64,000 nt of DNA from JAQUBU01 sp036677685 (GTDB lineage Bacteria > Bacillota > Syntrophomonadia > Syntrophomonadales > Syntrophomonadaceae), in assembly GCA_036677685.1 (NCBI GenBank), contig JAVBWA010000029.1:26102-90101 (forward strand), in the 5' to 3' direction. Positions 53,671-62,196 of this stretch are shown here, in pieces. The translations under genes were made by a program, and so were the position numbers. Below the pieces are notes generated by a model that worked only from the letters and a program-made list of their open reading frames with translations, had not been told where the DNA came from and did not search any database. Numbering within the stretch: the stretch's first letter is position 1; every line of letters begins with the position of its first letter.

Positions 53671-53767
53671 AACTCCTTTCCAAATGGGAGGCCAACTAGG
53701 TTTCCCTATTGACCCTATCGTTTACACTGCCTTAGCCTGAGCCTTAGGTCAGTATAAATCGGAGTTA
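53671..53767 (-). ncRNA. Moco-type riboswitch upstream of the moa operon
   Basis: Helix P1 forms from AACTCC (53767-53762) and GGAGTT (53676-53671). Inside are the motif features GACCTAAGGCTCAGG, a CAGTGTA strand, a TAGG-GAAA-CCTA tetraloop hairpin and TTGGCCTCCC, as in the Moco RNA motif upstream of moaA in other bacteria. Whether it senses molybdenum or tungsten cofactor cannot be told. P1 lies about 20 nt before the terminator. Confidence 0.82.
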
Positions 53768-53781
53768 TTCTAACGGCTCTA

Positions 53782-53810
53782 ATTATACATTATAAAGCAG
53801 GTTACTACAA
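53782..53810 (-). promoter_or_regulatory. Promoter of the Moco operon
   Basis: On the minus strand TTGTAG (53810-53805), 17 nt, TATAAT (53787-53782), about 15 nt before the aptamer. The divergent nfeD-like gene starts at 53923. Confidence 0.65.
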
Positions 53811-53922
53811 TTAGTTATACTAATGACCTATATATTCCAGGGCTAATTAAGAATTAAAAGACTATAGTATGATATTATTAAAATTAGGCAGTAACATAAA
53901 TTGCAAAAAAGGAGGCATTTTA

Positions 53923-54345
53923 ATGACTTCACTACAATGGATTCTAATAGCCATAGTCTGTGGAGCCATAGAAATATTTACTGCCGGTTTTTGGTTTCTA
54001 TGGCTTTCCCTGGCTGCCCTGTTAATTGCCGCCGGTGTTCGTTTGGGATTTTTGCCGGGACTGGAAATTCAGCTTGTTCTTTATTCCCTGTTTACACTGT
54101 TGTTGATCGTTTTTACCCGGCCTCTGGTGCTAAAATTTTTTAAAAGTAATGATACCGCAAGCAATGTACAGGCTCTAATTGGTCAACATGGTATCGCCCT
54201 TAGCCGCATTGCGCCACTGCAATATGGGCAGGTTAAAGTAAATGGGGAAATATGGACGGCCATATCGCCGGCAGAAATCGCTCCAGAACAGCGAGTTATA
54301 GTAACCGGCATTGATGGAGTAAAACTGCGCGTTGACAAAGCATAA
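53923..54345 (+). CDS. NfeD-like membrane protein (short form)
   Basis: 140 aa: two to three membrane helices (WILIAIVCGAIEIFTAGFWF, LVLYSLFTLLLIVFT) followed by a small OB-fold domain (LIGQHGIALSRI, VIVTGIDGVKLRV). ATG 53923 follows AAGGAGG. It is paired with an SPFH protein downstream, as is usual for NfeD families that remodel membrane domains. Confidence 0.9.
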   Translation: MTSLQWILIAIVCGAIEIFTAGFWFLWLSLAALLIAAGVRLGFLPGLEIQLVLYSLFTLLLIVFTRPLVLKFFKSNDTASNVQALIGQHGIALSRIAPLQYGQVKVNGEIWTAISPAEIAPEQRVIVTGIDGVKLRVDKA

Positions 54346-54397
54346 GACAAAAACTTGTTTATCACTGTACAGGCTATTGACGAAAGGAGTGGACTAG

Positions 54398-55333
54398 ATG
54401 GAGATATTAGGGATTTTTGTTGATTTTATTCTCGTTCTTTTTGTAATCACCATAGCTTTCTCTTCAATTAAGATCATAAAACAGGCCAATGTGGGAATAG
54501 TTGAAAGACTGGGCAAATATCACAAGAATGCCGAACAGGGTATAAACATGCTGATACCTTTTGTTGATCGTTTTCGCGCCATAGTAGATTTGCGCGAACA
54601 AGTAATGGATTTTCCGCCTCAGCCGGTAATAACCAAAGATAATGTTACGATGATGATTGATACGGTTATTTATTATCAGGTTACCGATGCATTTAAATAC
54701 ACCTATGAAATATCGCGTCCGGTTATGGCTATTGAAAACCTTACCGCAACAACCCTGCGTAATATTGTTGGCGACCTGGAGCTGGATGAAACCTTGACCT
54801 CCCGTGACTTGGTCAATAACAAGCTGCGGGTTATCCTTGATGAAGCCACCGATAAATGGGGAATCAAGGTAAACCGGGTTGAGCTTAAGAACATTCTGCC
54901 TCCTCAGGATATTCAAACAGCTATGGAAAAACAGATGCGGGCAGAAAGAGAAAAGCGTGAAGCAGTATTGCTGGCTGAAGGCCAAAAAATAGCTGCCATC
55001 CTCGAAGCCGAAGGCCGGAAGCAATCTGCCATTCTTAATGCCGAAGCCATAAAAGAAGCAGCCATACGCGAAGCTGAAGGTATCCGTCAGGCTCAAATAT
55101 TAAAAGCAGAAGGTGAAGCCCAGGCTATTCTCAATGTTCAACAATCCTATGCGGCCAGCCTGGTAATGATCAAAGATGCCGCCGCTGATGACAAGGTGCT
55201 GGCTTTGAAATCGCTTGAGGCATTGAAGGAAATTGGCAACGGCCAATCTACCAAGCTTATAATACCGGGTGACCTGGCCGGATTAGGCGGTGTATTTGCT
55301 GCACTTAAGGAAGTAGTAGCAACCGAAAAATAA
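54398..55333 (+). CDS. SPFH/Band 7 protein (stomatin/slipin-like, QmcA type)
   Basis: 311 aa: an N-terminal membrane hairpin (FVDFILVLFVITIAF), an SPFH domain (VGIVERLGKYHKNAEQGINM, VDLREQVMDFPPQPVITKDN) and a coiled coil rich in Ala/Glu (EGQKIAAILEAEGRKQSAIL). It forms membrane-associated oligomers and probably acts with the NfeD partner. Confidence 0.93.
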   Translation: MEILGIFVDFILVLFVITIAFSSIKIIKQANVGIVERLGKYHKNAEQGINMLIPFVDRFRAIVDLREQVMDFPPQPVITKDNVTMMIDTVIYYQVTDAFKYTYEISRPVMAIENLTATTLRNIVGDLELDETLTSRDLVNNKLRVILDEATDKWGIKVNRVELKNILPPQDIQTAMEKQMRAEREKREAVLLAEGQKIAAILEAEGRKQSAILNAEAIKEAAIREAEGIRQAQILKAEGEAQAILNVQQSYAASLVMIKDAAADDKVLALKSLEALKEIGNGQSTKLIIPGDLAGLGGVFAALKEVVATEK

Positions 55334-55345
55334 GATGTTTTTGCG

Positions 55346-55413
55346 GCCGGGGAAAACCCCTAACCGGGAGAGTGTCGACAAAGTCGTCAAAATCCCAGGG
55401 GTCTTCCCTGGCC
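55346..55413. terminator. Long hairpin between convergent genes
   Basis: GGCCGGGGAAAACCCCT pairs with AGGGGTCTTCCCTGGCC with a few mismatches, leaving a loop of about 34 nt. It separates the SPFH gene and the convergent 5-FCL gene. A clear T-run is missing. Confidence 0.6.
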
Positions 55414-55423
55414 GATTCTATTT

Positions 55424-56008
55424 CTAAAAGAAATTAGAATCAATCCCAAGTTCGGATTTCTCGGTAATTATCGAGTGTACCGGCACATCCTGCTGGTGGG
55501 GAAAAACATTATCGATCACCTGAAATTCATAGGCTACTCCGCATTTAAAGGCTTTCGGATTCAAACTGTGCAAGAACCGGTCATAATAACCTTTACCATA
55601 GCCCAGGCGATAGCCATTTCGGTCAAAAACCAAAGCCGGCACTATAACCACATCGATCTCAGCAGGTTCATAACCCGGGCCTACCGGTTCCCTTATGTCA
55701 AGCTGCCCAGGCCGGGTTGCTTCCCAATTTTTCAGTTCGACGGCCAGCATTTTCCCTTCGGCTTCAACTCGAGGCAACAGTAAGGTTTTACCCGCTTCTA
55801 AACTGCGGTCAATAAAAGGCAGCAAATTAACCTCGTTGTTTATGGGGAAAAATGCCATAATACTCCGGGCATTTTTTACCGGTTCCAGTTCCTCCAATTT
55901 GGCCATAATGCCGGCACTATACTGTTTAACCTGCTGATTGGTCAACTGCCTTCGGGATATCAGCATAGAACGCCGCCAGGTATTCTTTTGTCTGATCAAA
56001 TCTTCCAC
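55424..56008 (-). CDS. 5-formyltetrahydrofolate cyclo-ligase family protein
   Basis: 194 aa with FPINNEVNLLPFID and the nucleotide site GYRLGYGKGYYDRFL. It converts 5-formyl-THF to methenyl-THF with ATP. Monocistronic in appearance. Confidence 0.93.
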   Translation of the reverse strand: MEDLIRQKNTWRRSMLISRRQLTNQQVKQYSAGIMAKLEELEPVKNARSIMAFFPINNEVNLLPFIDRSLEAGKTLLLPRVEAEGKMLAVELKNWEATRPGQLDIREPVGPGYEPAEIDVVIVPALVFDRNGYRLGYGKGYYDRFLHSLNPKAFKCGVAYEFQVIDNVFPHQQDVPVHSIITEKSELGIDSNFF

Positions 56009-56108
56009 AAAAATCTTCCCCCTTTGTGGTGTTTAAACCCACAAACCAAATGTTTCACTTTTCTAACACTGGGTAATCTTTAGTACTTCCTAATCTTATC
56101 CGTTTTTT

Positions 56109-56211
56109 TAACATAGCGCTGCAGCGAGGCGGAAGATCATAAACACCGCCTGTTTTGTTAATAGGAACCCGACCGTTTAAATAAGCGGGGGAAATCTTTT
56201 CGCCTCGTTAT
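56109..56211 (-). repeat. Family-1 structured repeat, copy R9 (closing module only), overlapping the lgt end
   Basis: AACATAGCGCTGCAGCGAGG to TTCGCCTCGTTAT, lacking the GAAACTGC, UUCG and UACG hairpins like R1. Its last part encodes the final 11 residues and the stop codon of lgt. Confidence 0.8.
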
Positions 56212-56953
56212 TTCGTGAACTCCTCCAGCTATACAAAACTATTGCTGCCGCGAACAGGACCAGGCTATAGCTTTGACTGGTGGAGAAAGGCCCAATCATC
56301 ACGAGATTGGCCCGGAGGAACTCAATTAGGAAACGATATACCGAATATAAAATCAGGTAAAGGAGAAATACCTGTCCCGAAAATTTCCGCCGGGGGAGAT
56401 ACCATAACAGGAAAATGAACAGTATAAGATTTATAAGTGAACTATAGAGTTGAGTTGGATACCGGACAAATTGATCAACATTAGGAAACACAACCCCACC
56501 CGGCAAACTGCATATCTTGCCGTAGCAGCAACCAGCCATAAAACAGCCCACCCTGACCAGAGCATAACCTAATGCCAAAAAGGGGGCAAAAAGATCAGTT
56601 ATCTGCCAAAAAGGAAGCTTTTTGCGCCATATATAAACTACAAACCCCAAGAATCCTCCCAGAAAAGCCCCATACCATACCAGTCCTTTAATACCATCGG
56701 CTTCGGGTTTTAAAACCATTAAAGGGCTGGTCAGAAACATATCCCATTCATAGGTCAAGATGGAAAGCAAGCGAGCACCTAGCAGGCCAGATACTACCAT
56801 TATTATGGTTAAATCCAATACCATCTCCGGGTCGAATCCCTCTTTTGTAAATAATTTCCTCACGCCCGCAATTCCTACAATTACGGCAATTGCCAACATA
56901 AATCCCCACGCATAGACAGTTATTGGCCCTAACTCGATCAGAACTGGATGCAA
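56177..56953 (-). CDS. lgt: Prolipoprotein diacylglyceryl transferase
   Basis: 258 aa polytopic membrane enzyme that lipidates the lipobox Cys. Conserved parts are ALVRVGCFMAGCCYGK and RYPTQLYSSLI. The start is TTG 56953 (HPVLIELGPITVYAWG), 8 nt after AGGAGG. The C-terminal NNEAKRFPPLI is encoded by repeat R9 and is not family sequence, so the native stop was probably overwritten. The lipoproteins at 25403 and 31033 are likely substrates. Confidence 0.95.
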   Translation of the reverse strand: MHPVLIELGPITVYAWGFMLAIAVIVGIAGVRKLFTKEGFDPEMVLDLTIIMVVSGLLGARLLSILTYEWDMFLTSPLMVLKPEADGIKGLVWYGAFLGGFLGFVVYIWRKKLPFWQITDLFAPFLALGYALVRVGCFMAGCCYGKICSLPGGVVFPNVDQFVRYPTQLYSSLINLILFIFLLWYLPRRKFSGQVFLLYLILYSVYRFLIEFLRANLVMIGPFSTSQSYSLVLFAAAIVLYSWRSSRNNEAKRFPPLI

Positions 56954-56977
56954 TCATACTCCTCCTTTATTCCGGGG

Positions 56978-57102
56978 TTATCCACAAGACATTTTTGACT
57001 AAATTCGGGCATTCATTTATTATCCTGGGACTCACCCATTTCAATCATGGTTTAAAAGTGTTGGAATATTAATTATCAACAGACTTATCCACATTATCCA
57101 CA
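56978..57102. promoter_or_regulatory. DnaA-box cluster between tsaD and lgt
   Basis: Perfect TTATCCACA boxes occur at 56978-56986, 57085-57093 and 57094-57102, with TTATCAACA at 57073-57081, all in the same direction. The last three are spaced 12 and 9 bp. This is far above chance for 125 bp. There are no dnaA, dnaN or rpmH genes nearby, so an origin is unlikely; a DnaA-regulated or DnaA-titrating site is possible. Confidence 0.6.
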
Positions 57103-57110
57103 AGCATTTT

Positions 57111-58121
57111 TCACAGGGACCATAGGCCAGGGTGGGCATTCAGGCTTAGGGGGGCAAACTGCCCGTTTATATAGTGATAATGGGCATCTCCGGCAATCAT
57201 TGCAGCATTGTCGGTACACAAATTCAAGGCTGGATAGTATAGCTGTAAAGCTATCTCTTCAGCTCTTTTTTTCAACATATTTCGCAGTTTCTGATTGGCT
57301 GCAACCCCACCTGCCATCAACACAGTACTGACCTTATATTCCCGGGCCGCCCGAACGGTTTTCTCTACCAGGACTTCCACCAGGGCTTCTTGAAATTCAG
57401 CGGCCAGGTCATAAACACTGGCATCTCCCTGCTTTTCCGACTTTCGCCAAAGATTCATCGCAGCGGTTTTTAACCCGCTGAAACTAAATTCAAAATCATC
57501 ACGGTCCAAGAAAACCCGGGGTAGTTTATACCGGCCGGCTTCCCCCTGCCCTGCCGCCTTTTGGATAGCCGGGCCGCCCGGATAACCCAATCCCAAAAAA
57601 CGGGCTACTTTGTCAAATGCCTCGCCAGCCGCGTCATCCCTGGTTTCTCCGATCAGCTTCAAATCCCCCCGGGACTGCATATATAAAAGGCTGGTATGAC
57701 CGCCGGAAACTACCAGACAAATGGCCGGAAAGCAGATATTTTCATGCTCCAAAAAATTGGCATAAATGTGTCCGTGGAGATGGTTAACCGCTATCAACGG
57801 TTTGTCCAGGGCATAAGCAAAACCCTTGGCAAAAGACACCCCTACCAGCAGAGCGCCTACCAGACCGGGAGTATTGGCCACAGCTACCGCATCAATATCG
57901 GAATAGTTCAACTCCGCATCTTTGAAGGCTTTATCCACTACTCCGGCAATGTTTTCAATATGTTTACGAGATGCCACTTCAGGAACTACCCCGCCAAATT
58001 GCTGGTGGATATTAATTTGTGAATTAATTACATTGGACAATATTTGACGGCCATTTCTTACGATAGCGGCCGCTGTCTCATCACAAGAAGATTCTATACC
58101 CAGTATTAATACATCCTTCAT
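57111..58121 (-). CDS. tsaD: tRNA N6-adenosine threonylcarbamoyltransferase
   Basis: 336 aa, starting VLILGIESSCDETAAAIV. Metal ligands are in VNHLHGHIYANFL and the nucleotide loop in VVSGGHTSLLYM; MAGGVAANQKLR is conserved. It completes t6A37 synthesis with TsaB and TsaE encoded upstream. Confidence 0.97.
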   Translation of the reverse strand: MKDVLILGIESSCDETAAAIVRNGRQILSNVINSQINIHQQFGGVVPEVASRKHIENIAGVVDKAFKDAELNYSDIDAVAVANTPGLVGALLVGVSFAKGFAYALDKPLIAVNHLHGHIYANFLEHENICFPAICLVVSGGHTSLLYMQSRGDLKLIGETRDDAAGEAFDKVARFLGLGYPGGPAIQKAAGQGEAGRYKLPRVFLDRDDFEFSFSGLKTAAMNLWRKSEKQGDASVYDLAAEFQEALVEVLVEKTVRAAREYKVSTVLMAGGVAANQKLRNMLKKRAEEIALQLYYPALNLCTDNAAMIAGDAHYHYINGQFAPLSLNAHPGLWSL

Positions 58122-58198
58122 TAATTACACCAACCATCTAATTATTATTTCCGCATTTCCTATAATAGCGATAAGGCTTTCACATTAGAAGACCGAAC

Positions 58199-58350
58199 AA
58201 AAAAGTGAAGAGCAAGGGTTTCAAGAAGCTCGTGATTAAGACGGATCAAGGTATGGGGACGGACTTTCCGCTTCGCAGTAAGGTCGCGTCTCCTTACAGA
58301 GTACGTCGATTGAACGGGGTTCTTGAATAACGCAGCTATTCGCTTTTTTT
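58199..58350. repeat. Family-2 palindromic repeat, copy F3 (with central insertion)
   Basis: Same ends as F2 (A6 ... T7) and the same arms TTTCAAGAAGCTCGTGATT and TTGAACGGGGTTCTTGAA. The central loop is enlarged to about 65 nt. It lies between rimI and tsaD. Its flanks GACCG / CGGTC extend the pairing. Confidence 0.8.
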
Positions 58351-58372
58351 ACCGGTCTGACCTTAATATGAT

Positions 58373-58474
58373 AGGGGACATTCCTCCGCATTCATCAAAG
58401 TAATTCCCCTTTCGTCCACTATACGAGGTGTTCTCCGAACACTATTAAGGCTGCGCCAAGGAGGTGTGTCCCCT
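58373..58474. mobile_element. 102-bp GGGGACA/TGTCCCC-ended element M2
   Basis: AGGGGACATTCCTCC and GGAGGTGTGTCCCCT are near-perfect inverted ends, with an internal GTGTTC-TCC-GAACAC hairpin. Same end types and size as M1 at 22726, in the opposite orientation. It ends 5 nt before the rimI stop. F3 and M2 fill most of the 58122-58478 gap. Confidence 0.55.
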
Positions 58475-58478
58475 GACC

Positions 58479-58931
58479 TTATATCAATTGCTTGGTCATA
58501 ACTATAGCATCCTCATCATTATCAGAATAATAAGCTTTGCGCAGACCGGTAGGAATATAGCCCAAATTACGGTACATAGCAAGGGCTGCGGTATTGGACG
58601 GTCTTACTTCGAGAAGAATTCGTTCAGCTCTTTTCCTGCGGACCGTATTTTCCAATTCCTGCATTAAAGCCCGGCCCAAGCCGGACATGCGGAATTTGAG
58701 GTCAACTGCCACATTGGTTATATGGGCTTCTTCATAGACTGCCCATATACCGCCGTATCCCGCCGGTTTCCCAGCTACATCACAGACCAGATAAGTGGCA
58801 TACTCGTTGTTTAATTCATTGTAGTAAGACTCTCGGGACCAGGGCATGGTAAAAGCTTCCTTTTCAATACTCATAACGTGATCCAGGTCCTTTTCGGTCA
58901 TTTTCCGGATAATAAAATGGGGATTAAGCAT
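58479..58931 (-). CDS. rimI: Ribosomal protein bS18 alanine N-acetyltransferase family
   Basis: 150 aa GNAT with LKFRMSGLGRALMQELEN and LEVRPSNTAALAMYRNLGY, the RimI pattern. It overlaps tsaB as TAATG. The usual RimI-TsaB-TsaE grouping supports the name. Confidence 0.93.
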   Translation of the reverse strand: MLNPHFIIRKMTEKDLDHVMSIEKEAFTMPWSRESYYNELNNEYATYLVCDVAGKPAGYGGIWAVYEEAHITNVAVDLKFRMSGLGRALMQELENTVRRKRAERILLEVRPSNTAALAMYRNLGYIPTGLRKAYYSDNDEDAIVMTKQLI

Positions 58932-59647
58932 TACAATTCTCCTTTGCCCAAACGATATTCGGCTTCCGACAATCTGATATAGAGTGGACGAACCTCCTGG
59001 GGATCTACATAATCCCCCTGCAGAATCTTATCGATAGCCAGGCTGCCTATTGCCGAGGCTCTCGGCAAGCCAAGATGCGGCGGGGCAGCCTGCATTCTGT
59101 CCCCCAGAGCAGCTTGAAAATAGTCCTTATAAGTATAAAAACCATCTCCCAGCAGTATAAAGTTTTCTCTATGCTGCTCGCCGGCTAAACTTAGGGCTGC
59201 TTCTACAAAATGCTCCGGCGAGCAAGCCATAATTTCGTTCAACCGGTGTGGTACAGTCTCCTCAACGGTATAAAATGCAGTATATACTTCCTGTTTGCGG
59301 GCATCCAGGAGCGGGCACACCAGAGCCTGGCCTCCCACAATATTGTGAGCCATCGCATCCAGAGTGGGTATCGCAACTAAGGGTATATTTTTTGCCATAC
59401 ATAAACCCTTAACAGTGGCCATGCCGATTCGCAGACCGGTAAAAGAACCGGGTCCTACACTCAAGGCAATGGCGGTAATCTCATCAAGGCTGCATTCACA
59501 TTCTTTCAAAACCCGGTCAATCATCACCATAAGAGTTTCCGAGTGGGTTTTTTTATAATTGCTGAACTCTTCTTTCAACAGCTTCTCTTCAGTCAAAAGA
59601 GCTACACCCGCAACTGGAGTAGCACTATCTATGGCCAGTATCAACAT
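58931..59647 (-). CDS. tsaB: t6A biosynthesis protein TsaB
   Basis: 238 aa inactive TsaD paralogue: LILAIDSATPVAGVAL, ALSVGPGSFTGLRIGMA. It scaffolds TsaD. Its start overlaps the tsaE end by 23 nt. Confidence 0.95.
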   Translation of the reverse strand: MLILAIDSATPVAGVALLTEEKLLKEEFSNYKKTHSETLMVMIDRVLKECECSLDEITAIALSVGPGSFTGLRIGMATVKGLCMAKNIPLVAIPTLDAMAHNIVGGQALVCPLLDARKQEVYTAFYTVEETVPHRLNEIMACSPEHFVEAALSLAGEQHRENFILLGDGFYTYKDYFQAALGDRMQAAPPHLGLPRASAIGSLAIDKILQGDYVDPQEVRPLYIRLSEAEYRLGKGEL

Positions 59648-60113
59648 TTCTCTTCAACTCCTCAAGCTTTTGCCGGTAGCGACAGCCCACTGCCGATATA
59701 CTAACTTCCCGTTCCCGCTCATAATCTTCATCAAGCAGATCAATGCGGATGAGCAAAGCTTCGCCTGGAAAAATGTTTTCCGCTACCAGCGGCCACTCCA
59801 CCAAAGAAATGCCATCCCTTTCCAAATAGTCTTCCCAGCCCAGATCATCCAGTTCATTACCCTGTAAACGATACAAATCGAAATGATATATTTCTTTTGT
59901 CCCCGGATATACGTTCATAAGGGTAAAGGTTGGGCTGCTGACACGACCGGTATATCCCAATCCCCTGGCTATACCACGGGCCAAAGTGGTCTTGCCCGCA
60001 CCCAGTTCTCCAATCAAATAAAGCACATCACCTTTATCCAGTACGGCGGCAATCTGCCGGCCCAGTTGCTGCATATCCTCATCGCTGGCAATGCTATATT
60101 GCAAATAATTCAC
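59625..60113 (-). CDS. tsaE: t6A biosynthesis ATPase TsaE
   Basis: 162 aa P-loop protein with YLIGELGAGKTTLARGIARG and SSPTFTLMNVYPG. It powers the TsaBD cycle. It overlaps the UDG gene by 4 nt. Confidence 0.96.
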   Translation of the reverse strand: MNYLQYSIASDEDMQQLGRQIAAVLDKGDVLYLIGELGAGKTTLARGIARGLGYTGRVSSPTFTLMNVYPGTKEIYHFDLYRLQGNELDDLGWEDYLERDGISLVEWPLVAENIFPGEALLIRIDLLDEDYEREREVSISAVGCRYRQKLEELKRNVDTGHR

Positions 60114-60799
60114 CTCTTGTACTCATCTCTGATTTGTTTAAAATCTTCCCAGGTCGGCTTCTTATAGCTTTCATTGCGGAGCAAGGCCGCCGGGTGAAAA
60201 GTAGCCATTATCTTTATACCCTGCCGGCTGAACCAGCGGCCCCTGATTTTAGATATGGCTGCTTTGGGATCGATGACGGTCTGACTGGCCAGGGAGCCGA
60301 GACAAACAATGATTTTTGGTCTTTGAATCCTGATCTGCGCCTCCAGCCAATTCCTGCATACTTTGACTTCATCCGGATTGGGCAGGCGGTTTTCAGGCGG
60401 GCGGCATTTGACCACATTGCTGATATAAGCCTCCATCCGGGGTATTTCTGCGGCCTGTAGTATTTTATCCAGCAGTTGGCCGGCTCGTCCCACAAATGGA
60501 ATGCCCTGTATATCTTCGTCCTTGCCCGGGCCTTCGCCAATCAGCATTATTTTGCTCTGTAAATTACCGGACCCAAACACCACCTGCCGGCAGGTGCTGC
60601 GCAGCCGGCAATTACGGCATTGCTGAGCGGCCTGCTGCAATTTTTCGTACTCATTTATATCTGGATAAGCATCCTCGGCCTTCACCAGCGGCAGAAAGCT
60701 CATTAAAGTCCTGGCTTCTTCCACCTTTTCATTAAACCCCGGTTGTTCCCGGGGAGCTTCTTCAATATCACCGAATAAATTAGGTTGTTCTGTAGTCAT
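60110..60799 (-). CDS. Uracil-DNA glycosylase, family 4 (Fe-S)
   Basis: 229 aa. Motif A is IGEGPGKDEDIQGIPFVGRA; the four cluster cysteines are in CRNC...CRQV region and VVKCRPP...VCRNW. Motif B-like TFHPAALLRN closes the active site. It removes uracil from DNA. First gene of the t6A operon. Confidence 0.93.
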   Translation of the reverse strand: MTTEQPNLFGDIEEAPREQPGFNEKVEEARTLMSFLPLVKAEDAYPDINEYEKLQQAAQQCRNCRLRSTCRQVVFGSGNLQSKIMLIGEGPGKDEDIQGIPFVGRAGQLLDKILQAAEIPRMEAYISNVVKCRPPENRLPNPDEVKVCRNWLEAQIRIQRPKIIVCLGSLASQTVIDPKAAISKIRGRWFSRQGIKIMATFHPAALLRNESYKKPTWEDFKQIRDEYKR

Positions 60800-60888
60800 T
60801 GTATCCTCTCCCAGATAGATTTAATCCCTGCAGGGTTAATTTTCTCTTAATCACAAAAGAGTCTCGTTTTTATAAATACTGCCAGCGT

Positions 60889-61302
60889 TTATAATAAACG
60901 CTGGTGTTCCCGCCGCAGGCAGCGATTCTGAATCAGCAGCATGCCATGCTGCTCGGCTTCAACTGCTCCTTCCGGGCATTCCAAACCTGTTTGCAACCAG
61001 ACTGCGGGAACTTTTTGTTCGATGGCCTCCCGGATAACCCCTGGCAAGGCTTCTTTACGGCGAAATACATCCACCAGATCAATTTTCAACGGTATGGATT
61101 CCAAATCAGGGTAGCATTTCTCACCCAATACTTCAACAGCATTGGGGTTAACCGGGATAATCCGGTAGCCCTTTTGCTGCAGGTATTTGGCCACCCCAAA
61201 GCTTATAGTGTGAGGATTTGGGGATAAACCTAGCACTGCAATGTTCCTGATTTCCTTTAACATACATTTAATCTGCTCGTCAAAGTCCTTGGGGTTGTTC
61301 AT
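60889..61302 (-). CDS. CoA-binding domain protein (YccU-like)
   Basis: 137 aa Rossmann fold: IAVLGLSPNPHTISFGVAKY, PVNPNAVEVLGEKCYPDLES and VPAVWLQTGLECPEGAVEAE. ATG 61302 follows GGAGGTG; the longer frame to 61383 runs through repeat R10. Family function is uncertain. Confidence 0.88.
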   Translation of the reverse strand: MNNPKDFDEQIKCMLKEIRNIAVLGLSPNPHTISFGVAKYLQQKGYRIIPVNPNAVEVLGEKCYPDLESIPLKIDLVDVFRRKEALPGVIREAIEQKVPAVWLQTGLECPEGAVEAEQHGMLLIQNRCLRREHQRLL

Positions 61303-61375
61303 ATCGGCAGCACCTCCAGTTTTTGATGCTGGTTTATTCGCTCTTTTAAAAACAGGCACCTTATTAATATTGTTT

Positions 61376-61423
61376 TTAAACATCGTAAGAAACCGCGGAG
61401 CAGTTTCTTATACATCGCTGCAA
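61376..61423 (-). repeat. Family-1 structured repeat, copy R10 (remnant)
   Basis: CATCGTAAGAAACCGCGG, GCAGTTTC and a residual CATCGCTGCAATAA. Only the first hairpin survives, with one mismatch. Confidence 0.65.
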
Positions 61424-61437
61424 TAAAAGAATCTTTG

Positions 61438-61461
61438 AATTATCAAGAATTCTTGATAATT
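61438..61461. promoter_or_regulatory. 24-bp perfect palindrome upstream of a secreted-protein gene
   Basis: AATTATCAAGAA and its exact complement TTCTTGATAATT, centred on GAATTC, 65 bp before ATG 61527. TTGATA inside it (61453-61458) could be a -35 box, making this an operator. It could also be a terminator-like hairpin. Confidence 0.55.
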
Positions 61462-61526
61462 TATTAAAATTTATTTTAACATTTCCTGTTAAACTCAGTT
61501 TACCAAAATAAAAGGAGGAAGGAAAA

Positions 61527-62063
61527 ATGAAAAGAAATTTACTTAGAGTGGGCATCTTACTGATGCTTGGAATTCTGGTCATGGGAATTGCACTCCCGGC
61601 TATGGCGGGAGTCAACGGCGCTGGGAATCAGCAAGCTAACCAGCAGGCTTTAAACCGGCAAAACAATGGGGTTTGCACTTGCCAGGGAAACATGCAAGGC
61701 TTGAAACAAGGGACCCAGAATCAAACCATGCTCAAGGCCGTAGCTGAATTAAGCGGGCTGGATGTTGAAAAAATCAGAGAAAGCCGTCAGGCTGGCCAAT
61801 CCCTGTTGAGTATTGCCAAAGCCAATGGAGTGGATGAAACAGCTCTTATTAACAATATCACCGCTACCAACCAGACCAGATTAAAAGAACGCCTGGATGC
61901 CGGCAGTATTGACCAGGCTCAATATGACAGCTGCTTGAGCCAAATGAATGAAAGAATCAAAGAAAGACTCAACCGCACTGAAACCGGAAACACCAATGCC
62001 CAAGGAGGCTTGGGCAGAGGTAATCGCCAGGGCGGTATGGGCAGATGCCAGCAGCTCCAATAA
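61527..62063 (+). CDS. Secreted Gln/Asn-rich small protein
   Basis: 178 aa with a signal peptide (LLRVGILLMLGILVMGIALP, cleavage after AMA). The mature N-terminus is Gln/Asn-rich with a CTC pair; the middle (AELSGLDVEKIRESRQAGQS) resembles a DUF2680-like helical repeat; the tail is Gly-rich (NAQGGLGRGNRQGGMGRCQ). AAAGGAGG precedes the ATG. Probable envelope or spore-coat role, unproven. Confidence 0.8.
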   Translation: MKRNLLRVGILLMLGILVMGIALPAMAGVNGAGNQQANQQALNRQNNGVCTCQGNMQGLKQGTQNQTMLKAVAELSGLDVEKIRESRQAGQSLLSIAKANGVDETALINNITATNQTRLKERLDAGSIDQAQYDSCLSQMNERIKERLNRTETGNTNAQGGLGRGNRQGGMGRCQQLQ

Positions 62064-62090
62064 TTAAAATCCTCGAATTGTGAGACTTTG

Positions 62091-62125
62091 AAAAATAGGG
62101 GAGGCAAATCGCCTCCCCTATTCCC
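62091..62125 (+). terminator. Terminator after the secreted-protein gene
   Basis: AATAGGGGAGGC-AAATC-GCCTCCCCTATT, 12-bp perfect stem, then a weak T stretch (CCCTTTTATTT). Confidence 0.85.
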
Positions 62126-62177
62126 TTTTATTTAAATTGCAGCTTCATTAATATGCAGTGTTTAAAAATACACCAAT

Positions 62178-62191
62178 CCCTCACGCCTTAC
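62178..62191 (-). repeat. G-rich heptad repeat run H4, just after the GH18 stop
   Basis: GTAAGGC, GTGAGGG on the minus strand, 5 nt after the TAA of the GH18 gene. Short but in the same position as H1-H3. Confidence 0.45.
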
Positions 62192-62196
62192 TTTTT

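Noticed and set aside
56978..57102. Chromosomal origin of replication
   Set aside because: DnaA boxes are present, but there is no clear AT-rich unwinding region and no dnaA, dnaN or rpmH nearby.
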